Below are positions 38,301 to 51,600 of a DNA stretch of 64,000 nt, piece after piece; the first letter of the stretch is position 1, and the number at the start of each line of letters is the position of its first letter. This DNA is from Prinia subflava. Taxonomy: Eukaryota > Chordata > Aves > Passeriformes > Cisticolidae. The stretch spans positions 19,077,098 through 19,141,097 of the forward strand of contig NC_086251.1 in the NCBI RefSeq assembly GCF_021018805.1, written 5' to 3'. The translations under genes and the position numbers were made by a program. Below the pieces are notes generated by a model. It did not search any database. It saw nothing but the letters and a program-made list of their open reading frames with translations, and had not been told where the DNA came from.

Positions 38301-41300
38301 AGCCCCTCTGTATTTTGTTCTTTCAGTTAAAAACTTTGAATTAAATATTAACAGTCCCAAGCACTGAGGAAGAGTTAAAAGCTGCAGAAATAACCCAAAC
38401 CTTAGCAAAATGACCTTGTCCTGCATTTTGGATTGCATTGTGATTTTTACAACTGCTCCACATATAATTTTCTGCATAGAGTTTTCTCTAGTCCATATCT
38501 AGACCCTAACATTAACTCATGTTTGGTTCATATGCAGTGTCAAAAAAAGGTGACAAATAATCTGCTTATTGGTAAACCAAGAAAAAAGAATGTTGCAATT
38601 TAAAATGCCTAAATTTTACAATTCTTCCTCTACAAGGATCAGCTGAACCTGACCAATGCTACCTAGTGAACAATCTCCTGTTTTTTATCATGGCATGACT
38701 AAAATATGGAATTGAAGCATGACCTGCTTCTGGCCAATGAGTAGCTGGTTGTTTTGTGACAGGCCACAAATAATCCCGACCCCATATATTTGTAGAGATA
38801 CTGGAAATACTCAGTGAGATTTTATTCACTGGTTTGGTCAGCAAAACTGATTACAGTCAGGATTTGGTGGCCACTCTAGGTAAAGGCTCCAAGTTTCAGT
38901 CCTGAATGTTTGGAAACCTGGAGAGAAAAAGGGGGAAAACATAAATTTGAAAAATTATCGTACCTTTGAGACCTTCTCTGTGTTAAAAGGAAGGCCGTGA
39001 TTATTTCTACAGGCAGAAAAAAAGGCCAGTTGCAAAGGTAATATCAGTTAAAGAAGAGAGCTTGTGGTGCCCTGGAGGCTGTTACAAAGACAGTGTATCT
39101 ATGGCTGCTACACTTGTTATATAAAGCTGACTGAGAGAAGGAGGGAGTTAGAAAAAATGTCTCCAAGAGCTTCAAGTATGGGCCATTTGGTGTTACTGGT
39201 CTCACCCCTTTTCTCAGCCTGTGCCTGAATGCCTACACAGCACAGAAGCCAGACACTTTTCTGTCCTTTCCCTTGGAAATGCTCAGTGCTGCACAGACAG
39301 TTGTTCCAGAGAAGCAGGGTAACCAGCACATCTCCCTCTGCACACCCTGCACCTGGAGGGAACCAGGGCAGGCTCTGTGCAGGAGGTGTCTGAGCCTGGT
39401 TCCTGTGTCTGCATTTCCCCTCTGGGGGCTCACTGACACAGGGGGTCTGGTATACAACTGTAGTAGTGCTTCTGTGTCTTCTGAGCTGTGGGAAACAAAG
39501 ACAGTGAGCTGGCAGTAGCCTTGCTCTTTGCCCTTCAGTTTGTTTTCCCTGAGGTGGCAGGGACCCTCTCAGACCCTGCTGAGGTGATGCACAGGAAAAC
39601 AAACGGGGCACATGGAGGAGCTGAGCTTCCACATGTAAGGTGAAGGTGGAAGGTGTGCCTCTCCTCTTGTTCCTAATCCATCAGGGTGCTGTCGTGATGG
39701 CACTGCCTTTTTGGGGGGAGGTGAGGCCCCTTAAGAATCCTCTTCTGAGAAATTGCTCTGCCCATCTGTGAGGGGGCAGCTTCTGCCTTGCAGTGAACAA
39801 CACAGTACCTCAGCCACAGAGAGCTGACGTGTGACACCAGTGTGTTTACATGCTGCTCATGAAGCAAAGAAGCTTTATGTGCTTTTAGAGCTGCTTTGTT
39901 ACATTTAGATTTTTAGTTAAGTTTCCATAAAATAAGAGGCAGCAGGGGAGGACATACTGTCCTCTGCCTACAATCCTTTTCCAGATGCCATGATGCCCCA
40001 AGGGGCTGAGACACACAGAAGAACAGGTTCTTCCAGCAAGCTGGGGGAAAAATATCTTCCTGGTGATTCCAAATACTTAGCATTCAGAAACTGGTCCTGA
40101 TATCCCTGCAAGCTCTTTGTGCATGTGCTGTGGGGAGGACTTTCCCTGCTCCCTTCCAGATTTATAATCCCCTCAGCCTGATAATAAAAAGAAGCCACAA
40201 GAGAGGCAGCTGTTGCAGTGAAACACAGCAAAAAACTTCCCCAAAAGACAATATTTATTCAAGGCATTAAGGAGGAGCTTCCTTATTTTGCAGAGCTATC
40301 AGTTTTGCACCTCTCCATCTTTTGCATTTATTTCCAGGCTGCACAAGCCAGTGTGACCTGTCATTGTTTGCTTAGAGGGATTGTTTTGCCTTCCAGCAAA
40401 AATACCAACTATTGCTAATTCTCTTTTACTGCTAAAGAAATAACTCTGCTTGAGGCAAGCCTGATATTGAAGGCTGTGAGACTTTCCCTGAGAGAATTTC
40501 TCTGAGGAGCTTTCTCCACACACTCATATGGACACACCATCCTCCTCCTTACCTGGCTTCCTTTCTTCTGAGCCCAACCCAGAGTTTTCCACCCCAAAGA
40601 ACAATGGGATGTCTCCCAGAGATAGGAAGATACCCTACAGATATGATGTCCTTATAAAGCCCCTCCAGACCAGTCTTAGCCCAGGTTGTCCTGCTGAGGT
40701 GACCGTGCCCTTGCCCTGGCCTCTCTGCATGAGTAGCACTGTGGTTGAAACGTTTGGGGGTGAGTTTTTTCCACCTTCTCTGAAATAATCTAGTGATCAT
40801 GTGCTGTAGAATGAGAGCAGAATGGTGGTGATGGCAAGACTGATCATGCTGGGTCGGATACATGTGCAAGCTGCCAGTCCAGCCACAGGATCAGGGCAGG
40901 AAGACATGATGGCTGTGGATTTGAGCACTTTGAGGTGTGTGAAAGGCATGAAAGGAAATGGTTACTGATTAGAGACCAGCAGAAGCTCTGAGTGAGGCCT
41001 CCACCTTCATATTACCCATCTTTATTATGGAAGTGCCTGCAGAATTCAACCTTGCTTTGTGGGAGTGGTGCCAAGTAAAACATCCCACCATTCCTTCTGG
41101 AGCAGTTCAGAGGTCTCTCCTCAGCAACACGTCCTTGGCCAATGGCTATTCCATGAAAGCTGGGACAAGCCTGAATTTCATCTCTTGTTTATGCCAGGGC
41201 CCCCTTAGGATAAAGAAAGTTGCTGCATTTTCTCACCATCTAAAGGCATTTCTGTGTATGGGGGAACAAGGGAGTCTGCATCCACAAGGCTGGGCAAGGA

Positions 41301-44300
41301 AAGGCATAAAACTTTTTCTTGTGGTCCACTGATTGGGAAGAAAAAACTCAAGAAAATCTCTTCTAGCTGCTTTTGCTCACTCATGGCTTCTAAGCAAGAC
41401 ATTTTATTCCTCAAGGCACAAGGGAGGTTGGATATATTCTCCTCAGAGCCCAACCCCACATCAAGCACACAGAAAGTGTTTCCCAATACCGTCTCCCTCT
41501 TCACAGCTCAATTCAAGGGCAGACCCCGGGCTTTTCTTCAGCCACTGAGGATGTGGCAAGGCTGCCTGCCTAATAAGACACAAGGTTTCAGGCTGGTTGT
41601 CCCTGCTCCAATCCCTATGGATCTGCTGACATCCCTGCATTTCAGATTTTGCACTGAACAGCTCCAATCCACAGATTGTGAATGACTCAAATGCTCTTCA
41701 TCAGCAGTTGTTGAATCTTTCCCTTTTACTTTCCAGGAAGGGGGAAGAGATTGATTTATTCACTTTGCTGGGGTGGCAAAGGACAGAAACAAACTGCAAA
41801 ATGGAACAGCATATTCCAACATTATTCAAATCCTGAGGTTTACTGCATGCAATCTGCCCTTCCAGGATTTCAGCCCTCTCATGAGTGGTATCTTAATTTG
41901 CATCCACTTACAAATAAAGTGTGCACCATTTAACTTTTGAAGGGAACTCTCACAAACCGATATGTGAGATGTTTCTCATAGCTTAATGATAAACTAGTTG
42001 CAGAAAGCTACTGCAACTCTGTGTGTGTGTGGTTGTATCATTGCTTTTCAGAGAGCTTAGACTGCTCATCTTTGTCACATGTTCCATGCTGCAAACTTCT
42101 CAGGGAGATTTTCTTTTTGTTGGAGAGTGAAAGAAGGGAAAAGGAGAGAGTGAGAAGCCAAATTTTTAAGGAATGTCATGCAAACCCCCTCACTGTGGTG
42201 CTGAAGGCCTGAGCAAAGTTTTATTGCTAATATTTCCTTTTACTATGATGATGATTAGAGGTATCAACGATTTTACTGGGCATGGTGCAAACATTATAAA
42301 TTGCCTCTCCCAGCCTCGCAAATTACCAATAATCTAAGAGTCTGATGTCAGCAAATCTGAAACCATCAAGTGGCTGGGAACTTATCACTCCTGAGATATG
42401 ACTGATCACCTCCCCCACATGCTCAAGCCTTTCACTCAGTCCCCTGTGCAGTATCTTCTTTTTCTTTTAAGAAAACAGAGCAAACCAAAGGTCTATACCA
42501 TGACCTAGGATTCTGTAGGTCCTGAGACTGTTGGTAAGGAGCCAAGCCTGGTCTGTGGAAGGCTTGCAGCAAGTGGCCTTTTGCAGCCAGGCAGCCTTCA
42601 TTTCAGGGTGGGTTCATCTGTCCAGAGCTGTGTATCCTGCCAGCCCAGCCTTTTAAGAGCCTTTATTAAACAAATTCCAAAGGGATGCTGCCAGGACACC
42701 ACAATCAGCACTGCTAAGAGTTTTTAAAAATCACTTCCATTGTTTGAAGGGTATTTTCTATTTCTGCTATTCTTTTTGCTGAGAAATGGTGACAGCCATG
42801 GAGAGATGCATTTGTAAACACGCATAATTCTCTCCTGGCTAAGGCCAAGACAATAGCTTTTCCTTATCTCAGACAGCAGTTGAATTAATGGTGATGTCAG
42901 TCAATGTACTCTTGATTTTGTTGATCCCTCTCCAGCTCAGTCACCAGGCTCCAAGGAGGATATGGGGTTCAAACTGGTCATGAGGCCAATAGTTTTTACA
43001 AAATTTTCGTGTGTCATGCTGATATGACTGGCTTTTGCAAACAGCCAATTTCCCAGTCCTTCAGTAAAAACCCCACAAGTCTCAGCTCTTTCCCTGCCTT
43101 AATAATCCATATTTTAGCTTCTGAGGAGCTGGTAGATCCAAATTCTGGAGCAAATGCTAATTAAACAGCTGTATTCCAGCCCCACAGGACTGCTAACAAA
43201 AGCTGTGTGGAAGTTTTTCCCCCTTCAGTGCTGAAGTTGGTAAGCTGAGCAGAGTTTTTTGCATGGCCCATTGCCTCCCTTGTGCAGGGGGATTGCACAG
43301 TGCAGAGCACCGTGTGGCCTTGGGCTCTGAATGTGTTCGAGCACGACAAGCAAGGGGGACTCAAGCTGCCCTTCTGACAAGCAAGAAAAGGTGCATCATC
43401 CTCAAACAACTCTGTGCCCCTCCTGAGAGGTCAGCTCCCCATGCAAAAAGGGGATGTGCTCTTTTGGGTCATGGGGAAGACTTAAATCCGTTGAAAAAAA
43501 AAAGGCCTTTTTTTTTTTTTTTTTTTTCCTTTTGGGAATGAGGAAGGAAGTATTTTTGCCTCAGCTTGGTCTTTTTTCATTGCAAATAAAGCCAAGTACC
43601 ACCTGGCCTTCCCTCTAGAGTGATGCAGAAATGGGTGAGTTAATACCATTGTAACATGACAGATGCCAAGAGAATTCATTTGAAGGGGACTAATGAGAAA
43701 AAAAGACACAACCATATTTTCTTTTGTCAACACCTAATCAATTCATATTTCCAACAAAGAGCTGGGAGAATAGACTCTGAAAAGAGGTCACAAGCCATCC
43801 AGAACCATGGAGGATCTCCCACCACTCTTGCTGTGCCTGTGGCTCCATGTTCCTTGGTTACTTGGTCATTTTATTTGGGTGCTGCAGCTGGAACATTTCA
43901 CACAAGTCTGAGGCTGTCAGCATCAAGGATGCCCTAGTGAGGCTAGAGCAACCGGTTCCAACACCCCTTGGCATTTCCAGCAGCCTACTTGAGTGCAGCA
44001 GATACTTTTAGCAACATTAGAAGCTCTGAGGTCAGTCTAAAATATGCAGGGACCTTCTAACAAAACAGCATCTGTGACTGACACCTCAACTCAAAACAAA
44101 CCAGTAGTTTTTACCTTCTGGTAAACACCATCCCTATAGGAGAAGGGCAATTTCATCCTCCTGCTGGGCTGAATGACCTAAGTAAAGCAGTGCAGCTCTT
44201 GTGAAGTGTCCCTTACCAATACAGAAACAAGTGTGCGCCCCCAGTGCCCAGTCCTTCTCCCATAGTGTCTTATTTCTGACTGACAGACAAATCTTGCTGT

Positions 44301-44557
44301 AGTTTCAGCTGCAGGGCTCTCCTCCGCCTCCTCAGGGGCCTGTTGCCCTCATAAACTACCCTGGCTTTGCTCTTGTGTTCTTTTGTTGCGGCTTTATGGC
44401 ATCAGTTTGATACTCACTGGTTGCTTTACAGTCTTCTGCCTACTCCTGCAGTGTATATCATGACAGGACTGAAGGGCTAAGGATGAATGTAAATGGGGCT
44501 CCTGGGTCTGTGGGCAGAGGTTGTGTCGGGGTTGGTTGGATCAATTAAGATCTGTAG
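35333..44557. other. Non-coding unique DNA
   Basis: This is the longest repeat-poor stretch apart from the first 15 kb. Open frames reach 171 codons (minus strand 39117-39632) but show no known domain, have several overlapping rivals in other frames and lack clear splice context. An A10-GGCC-T20 palindrome sits at 43494-43527. No RNA gene was recognised. Confidence 0.55.
43494..43527. repeat. A10-GGCC-T20 palindromic homopolymer pair
   Basis: Ten A, then GGCC, then twenty T make a 24-bp perfect palindrome with an extra T tail. It could extrude as a short stem. It is probably a chance product of two homopolymer slippage tracts. Confidence 0.9.
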
Positions 44558-44890
44558 CTGTCACTCTTCACCTACCTGGAAGGAGGTTGTAGGGAGCTGG
44601 GGGTCAGTCTCTTCTCCCTGGTAACCAGTGACAGGATGAGAGGAAATGGCCTCAAGTTGTGCAGGGGAGGTTTAAATTAGGTACTAGGAAAAAATTCTTC
44701 ACTGAAAGGGTGGTCAGGTGTTGAACGAAGCTGCCCAGGGAAGACTCAGAATCATTATCCCTGGAAGTGTTCCAAAGTATGAGGATGTGGCAACTGGGGA
44801 TATAGTTTAGTGGAGAACATGGCAGGTGCTGGGTGAATGGTTGGACTTTACAGTCTTAGGTGTCTTCTCCAACCTTGACAATTCTGTGTC
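44558..44890 (+). mobile_element. CR1 LINE 3' end, plus strand
   Basis: Blocks in order are 'CTACCTGGAAGGAGGTTGTA', 'GGGGGTCAGTCTCTTCTCCC', 'AACCAGTGACAGGATGAGAG', 'GGCCTCAAGTTGTGCAGGGG', 'TACTAGGAAAAAATTCTTCA', 'GCTGCCCAGGGAAG' and 'ATAGTTTAGTGGAGAACATG'. It ends 'CTTCTCCAACCTTGACAATT' with a decayed CTGTG. It is the same general CR1 subfamily type as the copy at 34.9 kb. Confidence 0.95.
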
Positions 44891-46879
44891 TTCCAGGCCC
44901 TGACACAGCTGCAAATGAGCAGTTGTAAAAGCTGTGAGTGAGTCTCGGGTGCAGTGAGAGCCTCCAAGTCACTTGTGCCTGGCAGTGCGCATTTGCAGAC
45001 ACACGAAGAGGAGCCCAAGACCAGATCAAGCCCAGAGTGTGAGGGTTTTCACAGCCTCCACCAGTGCATGGTTTCTGTATTTTATGGTGCCTTTGTCTGC
45101 CCTGAATCTGTCCATCCTTTCTGGTCCAGAATCCAACACTTCCTGCTGTGGGCAGTTCTGCAATGTCACGACGCATCATGGGAAAAGCTCCTGTTCTCCC
45201 TGGACATTATGAATCTGTTGTCTCTTGCCTTTGTCTGAGTTCTTTGAGCCTTTTTTATCAGAGGAGGCAGAAGTTAACTATCTTTGCTAATTTCTTCTAT
45301 ACCATCTGAACTACTGATTTCATGATTTCAATGGGCACAGAATGGCTGAAGGCTGCAAACTGTGTGCTCTAACCTGTCAGCAAAGATGCAGTGGATTGGT
45401 AGCAGACTCTGTGTCTTCTCTCTGCCTTTGAATGAGTCGGTTTTAGTAACTCGATGGCATAGAGGGAAAGGGATGGAGGTACCCAGGCAGATGCTTCTCT
45501 CTAGTATTGCAGCTACTAGACTCTTCCAGACAAAAGAGAGCTAACAGCACTGTGAAACCATGGCCTCTCTTGCCTTATCCCAGCCTGGCTGGTTGCCAGG
45601 CCAGCTAGGCAGATGAAATCCCACTGCATCTCATTGCTTGCTATGACCTGATGCTGAAAAATGCATTTTTTCAGTCCATGTTCTTGTGTGCTACCCATCT
45701 CTTGAGCTGTGAAAATTCAGTTTGAGACAGGGTGTGACATTCAGCTATGCTCTTATCTCCTCCACAAAAAAGAGTATTTCTTTTCATGTTTGCTTTTTTA
45801 ACAAAGTCAGAGCCTCAGGAAAACAATCCTGTCCTGTCCCTAAAATACTGGGATATACAAACAGAGACCTTGGCCTCAGTGTTAAAGGTCACTGGAATAA
45901 GCTGCACCTCTCTACTCTCTCCAGTTGCTTATTCTTTCAATTCCACCCTTCAACTCTGAATGTGTCCCTGGATATTATTCCTTCAGACAGCCAGTCCCCA
46001 GCAGCTTAGAGGATACTCCTGCTTGCACAAGAGCAGCTGGATCTCCTCTGCATGCCTGCAAGGCTAAAACCCGCTGATTATTTCATGGGAAAAGATGGGA
46101 GGGAGAGACCCGCATAGCCAGAGCAGAATAGCTTAACCCCTACGTTGCTGGATCTCCTACCCCCCTGTTGTGCCGGTGATCTGGCAGTGTGTGTGCAGGT
46201 TGGGACACATCCAGGTGCTGCCTGGACGCCCTCACTTTTGAAAGAATGGTTGGCAGAAGGGGAAGAGGTGAGGTGGTACCAAGCAGCAGGGAAAGAAATG
46301 CAGCTTGGAAATAACACAGCACCTGCAGCTTTTGAGGAGACACAGCAGAGAGGAGCTGGGAGATGCTGCTGCATTTCTTGGCAAGGGGAAAAACACCAGG
46401 GCTGTGTATCCTTTTTGAAACAGTCATGTTGAAGTCACACTGGGCTTTTTCTCACCTGGAATCATTTCCAACTTTCAGAGGAAGTGACATTGTTGCTCTT
46501 AAAGGGTCAGGCTGGTACTGAGAGTGAGCCAAAGAAGCTGTTCTTTGAGGAGGGCCCCTGGGTGCCCTGCAGATGGTGAGGACAACCAGTGGCCTGCAGT
46601 GGGTGAGGAGAAGGGCAGGTGGTGGCACAGTTCCTTAGAAGAACAGCCCCTCTGTTCTCTCCCTCAAAGCCTCCTGCAGTAGCTGGAACCTTCGGTCCTC
46701 TCCAGAGCTCTGCCTGATCCAGAGGCCTTTGCCAGGCCTTCTGCCTTGCTTTGGTGAGCAGGAAGATCCCTCGGGGAGAATTTGCTCTTTTCCTCCTTAG
46801 CTTGGCTGTCAGCTGGGCTGTGCTCCATCCTCAGCCCCAGCCACTCCGCAGCTCCAAGCTGGCCCCATTCCTCTTTCCC
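44891..46879. other. Non-coding unique DNA
   Basis: No gene or repeat is recognised. GC content begins to rise toward the island at 46.9 kb. Open frames under 110 codons are present on both strands, without recognisable domains. Confidence 0.5.
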
Positions 46880-47620
46880 CACCCCCAGCCCTTCGCCCGA
46901 GCGCCAGCGCAGCCTCCCAAACACGGCCCTGACGCTTTGCAGGCAGACTCGGGGATTATTTGCAATGCCCTCCCTGTCAGATCACCCCAGTTCTTGCTCC
47001 CAAATATTCGCGTTTGCTTCTGTTCACCACCCCTCGAGTGCAGCTGGTGTGTGGCGAGCCGTGTGATCTCTGGTGTACCCCAAAGCAGCCCTGCACCCTA
47101 TGTGCAAACGAGGCCTCCACCCCTGCGCCTCCCTCCCTGCCCGGGGCCAGCCCCACCGCTCCTCCCACGGGCTGAGGGGAGGCTGCCTGGCTGGGCACAG
47201 CCGCGTCCCTGCGGGCCGGGGAGGAGGCACTGCAGATCCCTCGGCACTCTTCCCTCCGCCTCTGCCAGCAGCATCAGCCTGACGGAACTTCGAGCCGAGC
47301 TGCCACAATGTGAGTGGGAAGTGGCAGCACAAAGGGACTCGCAGCCCGTATGGATCTGCCCACCATCCTGCCTCCCCGCTCCCTTCGTGCCCAGGCTATG
47401 GCTTGCTTCCCGCAGCCATTGGCAGGAGGAGGGTGGAGGGAGAGGGATGCAGAGGGGACGGTGCCCCAAGTGTGTCTTGAGGGACCCCCACCCCCCAGAG
47501 CATCAGAGCCGCAGCTGCTCCGTGCTGCAGGGACCACGAGCATGTCCTGTGCGATGGCTCTGGGCTCGCTACCGGGCTGTGCGTGAGGAGAAACGTGTCC
47601 TTGCGATAACATCCCACCAA
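46880..47620. promoter_or_regulatory. Internal CpG island without an assigned gene
   Basis: CpG density rises to roughly 40-50 sites in about 740 bp, with GC near 60%, well above the neighbouring DNA. Open frames accumulate in every frame, the longest being 312 codons on + (46751-47689). That frame is proline/serine/arginine-rich, matches nothing I recognise, and is probably the usual by-product of GC-rich sequence. It may be an alternative promoter, a first exon of an unrecognised transcript or an orphan island. No TATA or CCAAT arrangement decides its direction. Confidence 0.5.
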
Positions 47621-48589
47621 AAGATGTTACAACGCCACTTGCCCCTCCTGGAAGAGAAGTTTCAGCATGTCCCACTCAGTTCTCTCTGATGTCCATCCCG
47701 AGCTCGCTGCACTCGGTGGAAGCAGCTCAGTCAGCTTTGGATTGCATCTGTGCCAGCAGGGAACAGCAAAGCCTGCCAGCCGAGGTGGGAGATGCCAGCA
47801 AACCAGTGGCGCCCTCTCCTGCCTCATCCTTCCTCCTCGGTTTGCAGCCAAGTCCTCGCTGTCTTCACAGGGTTTTGCGGGATAAAACACCCGCTGTCTC
47901 TCCCCCGCTCCGGGAAAGCAAAACTTAGCCCATCCTCCTGGAGACCTCTTCTTTCACAGCAGTTTGCAAGCCGCCACTCTTACATACGGTTTGGCATCTT
48001 TCCCCCCTTTGCCTCTCACTTCCATCTAACAGTCTTTAAAATCGTGCAGACTCATTTATTTCCTTTGTCGCATGTTCCTGACTAGAGATTTCCTGGCTCC
48101 TAGCTTGGATCGAGGTCTGAGCAGATCCTGCGCTCGCCTATCCTGCCCCAGCAGTCCTGATGGGGGCAGCTGGGCTCTTTCTACCTGCAGCACACCCCGG
48201 GCTTTGTTTGCAGCTGCCTGGTGCGTGGAGCTGTACAAATCCACCCTGGTGTGCAGTGGAAAAAAAAAAGGGTCTGATTCCTTTGGTACAGGGCTTGCAA
48301 TTCTAGCAGTGGGGTCCTGCAGCAATGGATCAGTCTCAGACTGACACAAATGGACCCCTGCCCTGCAAACCCAGGTGTACGAAGTGAATTTGCAAGGGGA
48401 TTTTTAATCTATATAAACACCATTTGAGACAGTATTAATTATTTCACAGAAATTGATCAGATTTAAAGGGAGGAGAAGACATTTTATTATTGACTGTAGT
48501 AATAAAACAAGAATATGATGCAGGTTGAGAGGCCAAGGTTGTTTTATTTCCACCCAGATCTCATGTGTGAATACAGAACACTCTGCTGT

Positions 48590-48642
48590 AAAAAAAAAAA
48601 AAAAAAAAAAAAAACAAAAAACAAAAAACAAAAAACAAAAAA
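48590..48642. repeat. A25 followed by (CAAAAAA)4
   Basis: Twenty-five A are followed by four perfect CAAAAAA heptamers. The preceding 100 bp (with AATAAAA near 48502 and a TTTATTTCC stretch) are not recognised as a retrogene, so whether this began as a poly(A) tail is unknown. Confidence 0.9.
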
Positions 48643-51600
48643 CCATGCACGTTACTCTCCATGTGATTCCCATGTGAGGTGCTTCTCTGTTTAGGTAGAG
48701 TTTTCCAGCAGTCAGTTGTCCTTCATTACCTGAGCAGCTAATGCTGCAACCCAAGATGCCCAGAAAGCTGTCTATTATTGTGGCTACTGCCATTAGTGAA
48801 AACTTCCAGCTTAAGAGGGACTGGCAATAGCTATAACATGGTACTAAGGGCAGTGGTTCCAGTAGCAAAGGATGAAACCTAAGAAAACTGCAGGCTTGAG
48901 ATCATGGGAAATACAGCAGTCTCTGACCTTGTATTGTCTGCACACTTGTTTTTTCCCTGCCAGCTGATGCTAAATCTACATTTGCTTTGAACAGCAGAGA
49001 GGGAAGAGGTTGGCTGGCAAAGGGTGAAGTCAGGATGTCCACTGATCTGTGCCCTTGTTCTGAAGTTTGACAGTGCTATTGGAGACCTTCAAGCCATTCT
49101 GTTTTCCTTTGGCAGCCTCTGCAGTCCAGCCCTGAGGGAGGACCTTGCTGGCTGATTTGGAATGTGGTTTTATTGCATTGATGCTGACTCAGATGGTTTG
49201 CAAGTGTAAATTCTGAACCTCATCTACCTGCTACTTTTTCCTTAGATATCTGGGGAGTCAGAGCATAGGAGCAGACCATCTGTCATCCCCAAATCAAAAG
49301 AAATGTTTGAAAAGTTCACTTGGAAACAGAAATGTTCATCGGCTAGGGGTCAAATCTGGGACACTCTCACACTTGAATAACCCCATATGGAATGGTATTG
49401 GCAGGAGCCAGCACCCTCTAGGGCATACAGACATCCTGCATTACGCATCTGAAATGCATGGCCGTGCGTGAAGACTGCCAGAGTCAGGAAGAAACAGCTG
49501 CAAAAGAAGCACCAGATTTTGATGTAATTTGTACTGCTTTCCATTGGATCAGAAAAAAAACCCGTGGGGAATAGGGAGAGCTGTCCATTCAGGTAACCTA
49601 GCTTTCTATGGTAAAATGGTCACTTCTCCTGCTAGCCTTCAGCAAGGGATGAGATCCGCTCAGCAAAATGACACCCCAGGAACACCCACCCAGGACACAA
49701 GCTGCAAAGACAGAAAAATTTGTAAATTCCTGTTGGATTTGGGGCTTTCAGCCCTGCTATGTCACTGTGAGCCCAGGAGTTTCCAAGAAGTGCCAATATT
49801 TTCTAATATAAGTTGTGGATGACCAAGAGGGGGTTAACTACACATCAATTCACTCTGCTCTGCTTGACCATTGAAAGTTGTTGGATACAGATAGAGCAAT
49901 AAAAGGCTGAGCTCAGCTTGGTGGTGAAGCAGGGCTGGTGTCCTTTGGCAGTGGTAGTGGAACAAATAGTTTGTGAGGAGGTGTTCTACCTGCCCGGGGG
50001 GGATCTGGCTGGAGATTCAAGAAGTGGCTTTAAAGTTCAGATTCCTCAAGGGAGAGTAAAGCTGGGGGATGGAGAGAGTGACCACAAGCATAATAAGTGC
50101 TAGTTCAATATTAAACATCTTGAAATTCTATGGGTTTGTTTTTTTCCTGAAAAAGACAGCACTCTGCTGGTTACTGTAGGCTACAAGGTACGCTTGCTCT
50201 TAGGCTTTTTTCTCTGATCCTAAGAATTATAAATCTGTCTTATTGCTAGTGGGGGAAAGCTCAGGTATCTAAATCTCTATTATAAAAGTGGAAATACACC
50301 ATCTGAAAGCCCTATTTCATGACTGCAAAATAGCCCGAGTTGACAGTGCTGCAGATAACTCAGGTCCAAAGCATCTGAGTTAATTTCCAAAGGTTCTTCT
50401 CCTGAATTTCCTCCTCCTAAAGGCTCCTGACTGACTGCTCTGATGGGGGTGATCTTGATTAATAATGCAGAGATGTGTGAGAAGGCAAAAGCAGCATCAA
50501 TCCCTAGAGGCAGTTCAATAAAGCAACAAATGGTTTTCTCCTGAGGTGTGTATTTATCCTAATGGTGGTGTGATGAGACAGATAAAAAGCTAGGTAGGAA
50601 GGCTGGTTCTGATGACTCCTGGAGCAACAGGCATCTTGTATGGCTCCCTCCTGCCTCATGACAGATTATAAGCTTTGCATCTCCTCTTGCTCAGCAGAAG
50701 TAGTGACGAGATTCTGGCTCCTTACAGTCTCAGCTCCTCAGAACTCAGCAACAGAGACCACAAGCACTCTGTCCCACAGGCCCCAGCTACTCTGGAGAGG
50801 ATGACTTTAAACTTCACTTCAAGGGGGAGCCAGAGCAGCAAATATGTTGTTGAGGATTAAAAAGAAGTGATTGGAATGAGAACCTCTTCTGTGTCAGTTC
50901 TGTGACTGCTTTACCAGAGTGGTACAACGTGCTTGGAGAGGACTGGCATTAGCAGACTAGTCTAAATGCTCTTGCTATGGTAATTTATATAAGATGCATG
51001 ATAGCCTATTGGATGAAATGATGCTCTGATTAGCTCACTCCCCTGTTTTCTATTCACATTGCTCAGATGTGTTTCAGTGCTGGTAGAGGTAGTGGTGCAG
51101 CAATACAGGTTCTCAGTGTGGATAAAATGGCATTGCTCTGTTCCCTTCTGAAAATCAGCCCATCTTCTCATACATGGGTCTGGACTAGGATTCTCCTATT
51201 CCCTCCTGTCCTGAACAAACCCTTGAGCCACTGCCAGTGTAACTCTGCTCTGTCTTCCTGCATCTCACTGGCAGGAGCTGGTCCAACCAGGAGCCACTCA
51301 ACACCCTCCCAACACGTCTGTACAGACAGTGCAGCTGCCATGATGGGAGCCCATTATTCCAAGGCATTTTTGACTCTGGGCTCTGCCACCAGCCTTAAGA
51401 TTGCAGCACCTCCTGGGCTGGGAATAAATGGGCTGTGCATGTGTTTGTCAGTACTGGGTATGTGGCCTGCAGCAATACATGCAGACAAAATGGAAATAGT
51501 GAGAAGCAACATCAGCAGAATGTCCAGAGGAACAGACTCTGATGGTATTACATGCACCTCCACCCCCAGACAAGCACCCTCAGTGCATGCAGCACAACCA

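Noticed and set aside
39117..39632. 171-codon minus-strand open frame
   Set aside because: No recognisable domain, overlapping frames on both strands, no convincing splice or promoter context. Length is plausible by chance in 64 kb.
46751..47689. 312-codon + strand open frame
   Set aside because: Lies in GC-rich DNA where all frames are open, is proline/serine-rich, has no recognised domain and has long competitors on both strands. Kept only as part of the CpG island note.
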